From: an uncultured Bacteroidales bacterium
GTDB taxonomy: Bacteria; Bacteroidota; Bacteroidia; Bacteroidales; UBA932
NCBI GenBank assembly: GCA_945874815.1
Contig: CAMCIE010000063.1
Coordinates: 1-7,628, forward strand
Direction: 5' to 3'
Length of the DNA: 7,628 nt
Part shown: piece after piece, positions 6,501 to 7,628 of the stretch
Layout of the letters: every line of letters begins with the position of its first letter
Numbering within the stretch: position 1 is the stretch's first letter
Program-made: the position numbers and the translations under genes
The notes under the pieces: generated by a model
Databases searched by the model: none
What the model saw: only the letters and a program-made list of their open reading frames with translations
What the model was told of the DNA's origin: nothing

Positions 6501-7574
6501 TTAAAGAGACTGCATCCTGTCAAGATGGCACATTATCAAGTTGCCGTCATCGTCCCGAAGGTGCATTCCGTTTCCCTCACAGTAACGGAACCATTTGCAT
6601 GAGCCGCACTGGTCCTTTTTCATCCAGCTGCGGTCGCGGTATGGCTGGAAACGGTTTTCCCAGACATCGATGAAATCGTCAGTATAAATATTGCCCTGAT
6701 GGTAGTTGGAACGGATGCTTGTGCAGGCTGAAATCGAGCCGTCAATCAGGACTGAGGCCACGGAAAGGCCTGCCTGACAAGTATATAGATGGTCCCGGAC
6801 ATGGCCTTCATATTCTCCGAGGAAGCCTTCACATCCGTAAGATGCCCTGATCCTACCCTCCTGCCTTGTTGTCTTTATGAACTCCATGAGCCCACGAAAG
6901 CGCTCAGCGTTCAGCTGGAGCTCCGGATCACTGGCAGCTCGCCCGAGCGGAAAGACGGTGAACAGCCTCCATTCCTTCAGTCCGAGACTTATCAGATATT
7001 CCTTAAACTGATTGAGGGTATTATAGTTACGGTTGTTCACACAAGTTACCACGTCAAACCTTATGTCGGGTTCCTTTGCAAGTATTTCAACCGCTTTGGA
7101 CGCATGGCTGAAAGAATCCGGCATTCCCCTCATCCAGTTGTGGTCCTGTTCGAATCCGTCAAGACTAATAGTGAGTGAATGTACTCCGGCCTCAAGAATC
7201 TGGTCAATCTTCCTTGGAGTCATGAGCCTTCCGTTTGACACCATACTCCATGGGAATTCGAGGTCATAGATGCCCCTTCCACATTTCAGAAGGTCCTCGC
7301 GCATAAGAGGTTCCCCACCTGAGATGATGACCATAATCTTATGAGAATCATACTTTTCCTTGATTCTGACAAGAACCTTCCTGAAATCCTCGAAAGGCAT
7401 GTCGGGATGAATCGAAGAGACCTTGCAGTCGCTTCCGCAGTGACGGCATTTCAGATTGCACCTGAGAGTGGATTCCCAGAACAAAGTGTTGAGAACATGT
7501 TTCTCCTGAGATTCCTTAATCAGCTGCCTGTGAAGTTCCAGTGCTATGCGTTGCTTGATTGACAGAGATGTCAT
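6501..7574 (-). CDS. Radical SAM-SPASM enzyme, probable peptide/lipoprotein maturase type
   Basis: This 357-residue enzyme should use a 4Fe-4S cluster and S-adenosylmethionine to form a deoxyadenosyl radical. The cluster motif is Cys39-X3-Cys43-X2-Cys46, within RCNLKCRHCGSDC, with an added Cys50. The SAM-binding GGEP is at 86-89, and SNG (113-115) and SLDG (137-140) mark further strands of the partial TIM barrel. The C-terminus has the seven-cysteine SPASM pattern for two auxiliary clusters: Cys248, Cys266, Cys284 (with Gly279-X4-Cys), Cys323-X2-Cys326-X5-Cys332, and Cys349. GNIYTDDFIDVW (294-305) is typical of SPASM proteins. SPASM enzymes usually modify peptides or proteins. From memory the N-terminus and CGSDC resemble the Bacteroidetes rSAM/lipoprotein-system enzymes, whose function is unknown. 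The true substrate is not visible. The start ATG is 24 bases after a probable upstream gene, suggesting an operon. Confidence 0.92.
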   Translation of the reverse strand: MTSLSIKQRIALELHRQLIKESQEKHVLNTLFWESTLRCNLKCRHCGSDCKVSSIHPDMPFEDFRKVLVRIKEKYDSHKIMVIISGGEPLMREDLLKCGRGIYDLEFPWSMVSNGRLMTPRKIDQILEAGVHSLTISLDGFEQDHNWMRGMPDSFSHASKAVEILAKEPDIRFDVVTCVNNRNYNTLNQFKEYLISLGLKEWRLFTVFPLGRAASDPELQLNAERFRGLMEFIKTTRQEGRIRASYGCEGFLGEYEGHVRDHLYTCQAGLSVASVLIDGSISACTSIRSNYHQGNIYTDDFIDVWENRFQPYRDRSWMKKDQCGSCKWFRYCEGNGMHLRDDDGNLIMCHLDRMQSL

Positions 7575-7598
7575 GTCGTCTGATTCCCGTTTGCTGAC

Positions 7599-7628
7599 CT
7601 ATTCTGTTTTTTCCACCTCATCTGCCTT
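7599..7628 (-). CDS. Probable C-terminal end of an upstream gene (unidentified)
   Basis: On the minus strand the frame entering from the right edge reads KADEVEKTE and then stops at TAG (7601-7599), 24 bases before the radical SAM start. The short charged tail reads like a normal soluble C-terminus. A second frame is also open from the edge and ends at a TGA overlapping the radical SAM ATG (ATGA), but its translation (RQMRWKKQNR and on) is less protein-like. Nine residues cannot identify the product. If the radical SAM assignment is right, a partner lipoprotein gene is a reasonable guess for this place. Confidence 0.35.
   Translation of the reverse strand, partial: KADEVEKTE

Noticed and set aside
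6311..6503. Nine-base inverted repeat TAAAGCATT (6311-6319) / AATGCTTTA (6495-6503) bracketing the intergenic region, suggesting a small mobile element
   Set aside because: One 9-base match in an AT-rich 190-base stretch is not rare by chance, one copy overlaps the radical SAM stop codon, and no flanking target duplication was seen.

Overview
The window looks like chromosomal DNA from a Bacteroidales bacterium (Bacteroides/Prevotella-like). I infer this from four things: the protein styles (SbcC/SbcD and a radical SAM-SPASM enzyme of a type I remember from that order), start codons led by A-rich stretches instead of consistent Shine-Dalgarno sites, a candidate promoter of the Bacteroides form (TTTG, 19-base spacer, TA-N2-TTT), and an intergenic palindrome resembling repeats scattered through Bacteroidetes genomes. 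No database search was possible.

Layout, left to right. Positions 2-313 hold the 3' end of a plus-strand alpha/beta hydrolase that enters from outside. It converges on a large minus-strand block, with a hairpin plus T-run (324-384) lying across the junction. The block, read right to left, is a secreted esterase-like alpha/beta hydrolase (6304-5501), a guanine-deaminase-type nucleoside deaminase (5494-5018), SbcD (4997-3738) and SbcC (3732-337). Gaps are 6, 20 and 5 bases, so the four are very probably one operon. A candidate promoter overlapped by a perfect 10-base inverted repeat lies just upstream of the esterase. The 196-base gap at 6305-6500 also holds an 81-base imperfect palindrome. To its right, still on the minus strand, is a complete radical SAM-SPASM enzyme (7574-6501). 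The last 30 bases probably carry the C-terminus of another minus-strand gene just ahead of it.

How the genes work together. SbcC and SbcD form the Mre11/Rad50-type nuclease that opens hairpins and trims blocked DNA ends. The deaminase would act in purine salvage or catabolism, and the signal-peptide hydrolase would act in the cell envelope. Their shared operon has no obvious single function and may simply be a co-transcribed housekeeping group. The radical SAM enzyme is the least understood member. It has a CX3CX2C cluster motif and seven C-terminal cysteines in a SPASM arrangement, and from memory it resembles the Bacteroidetes 'rSAM/lipoprotein' maturases. Its partner or substrate, if encoded nearby, lies mostly beyond the right edge. 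I saw no tRNA, rRNA, CRISPR array, insertion sequence or phage gene.
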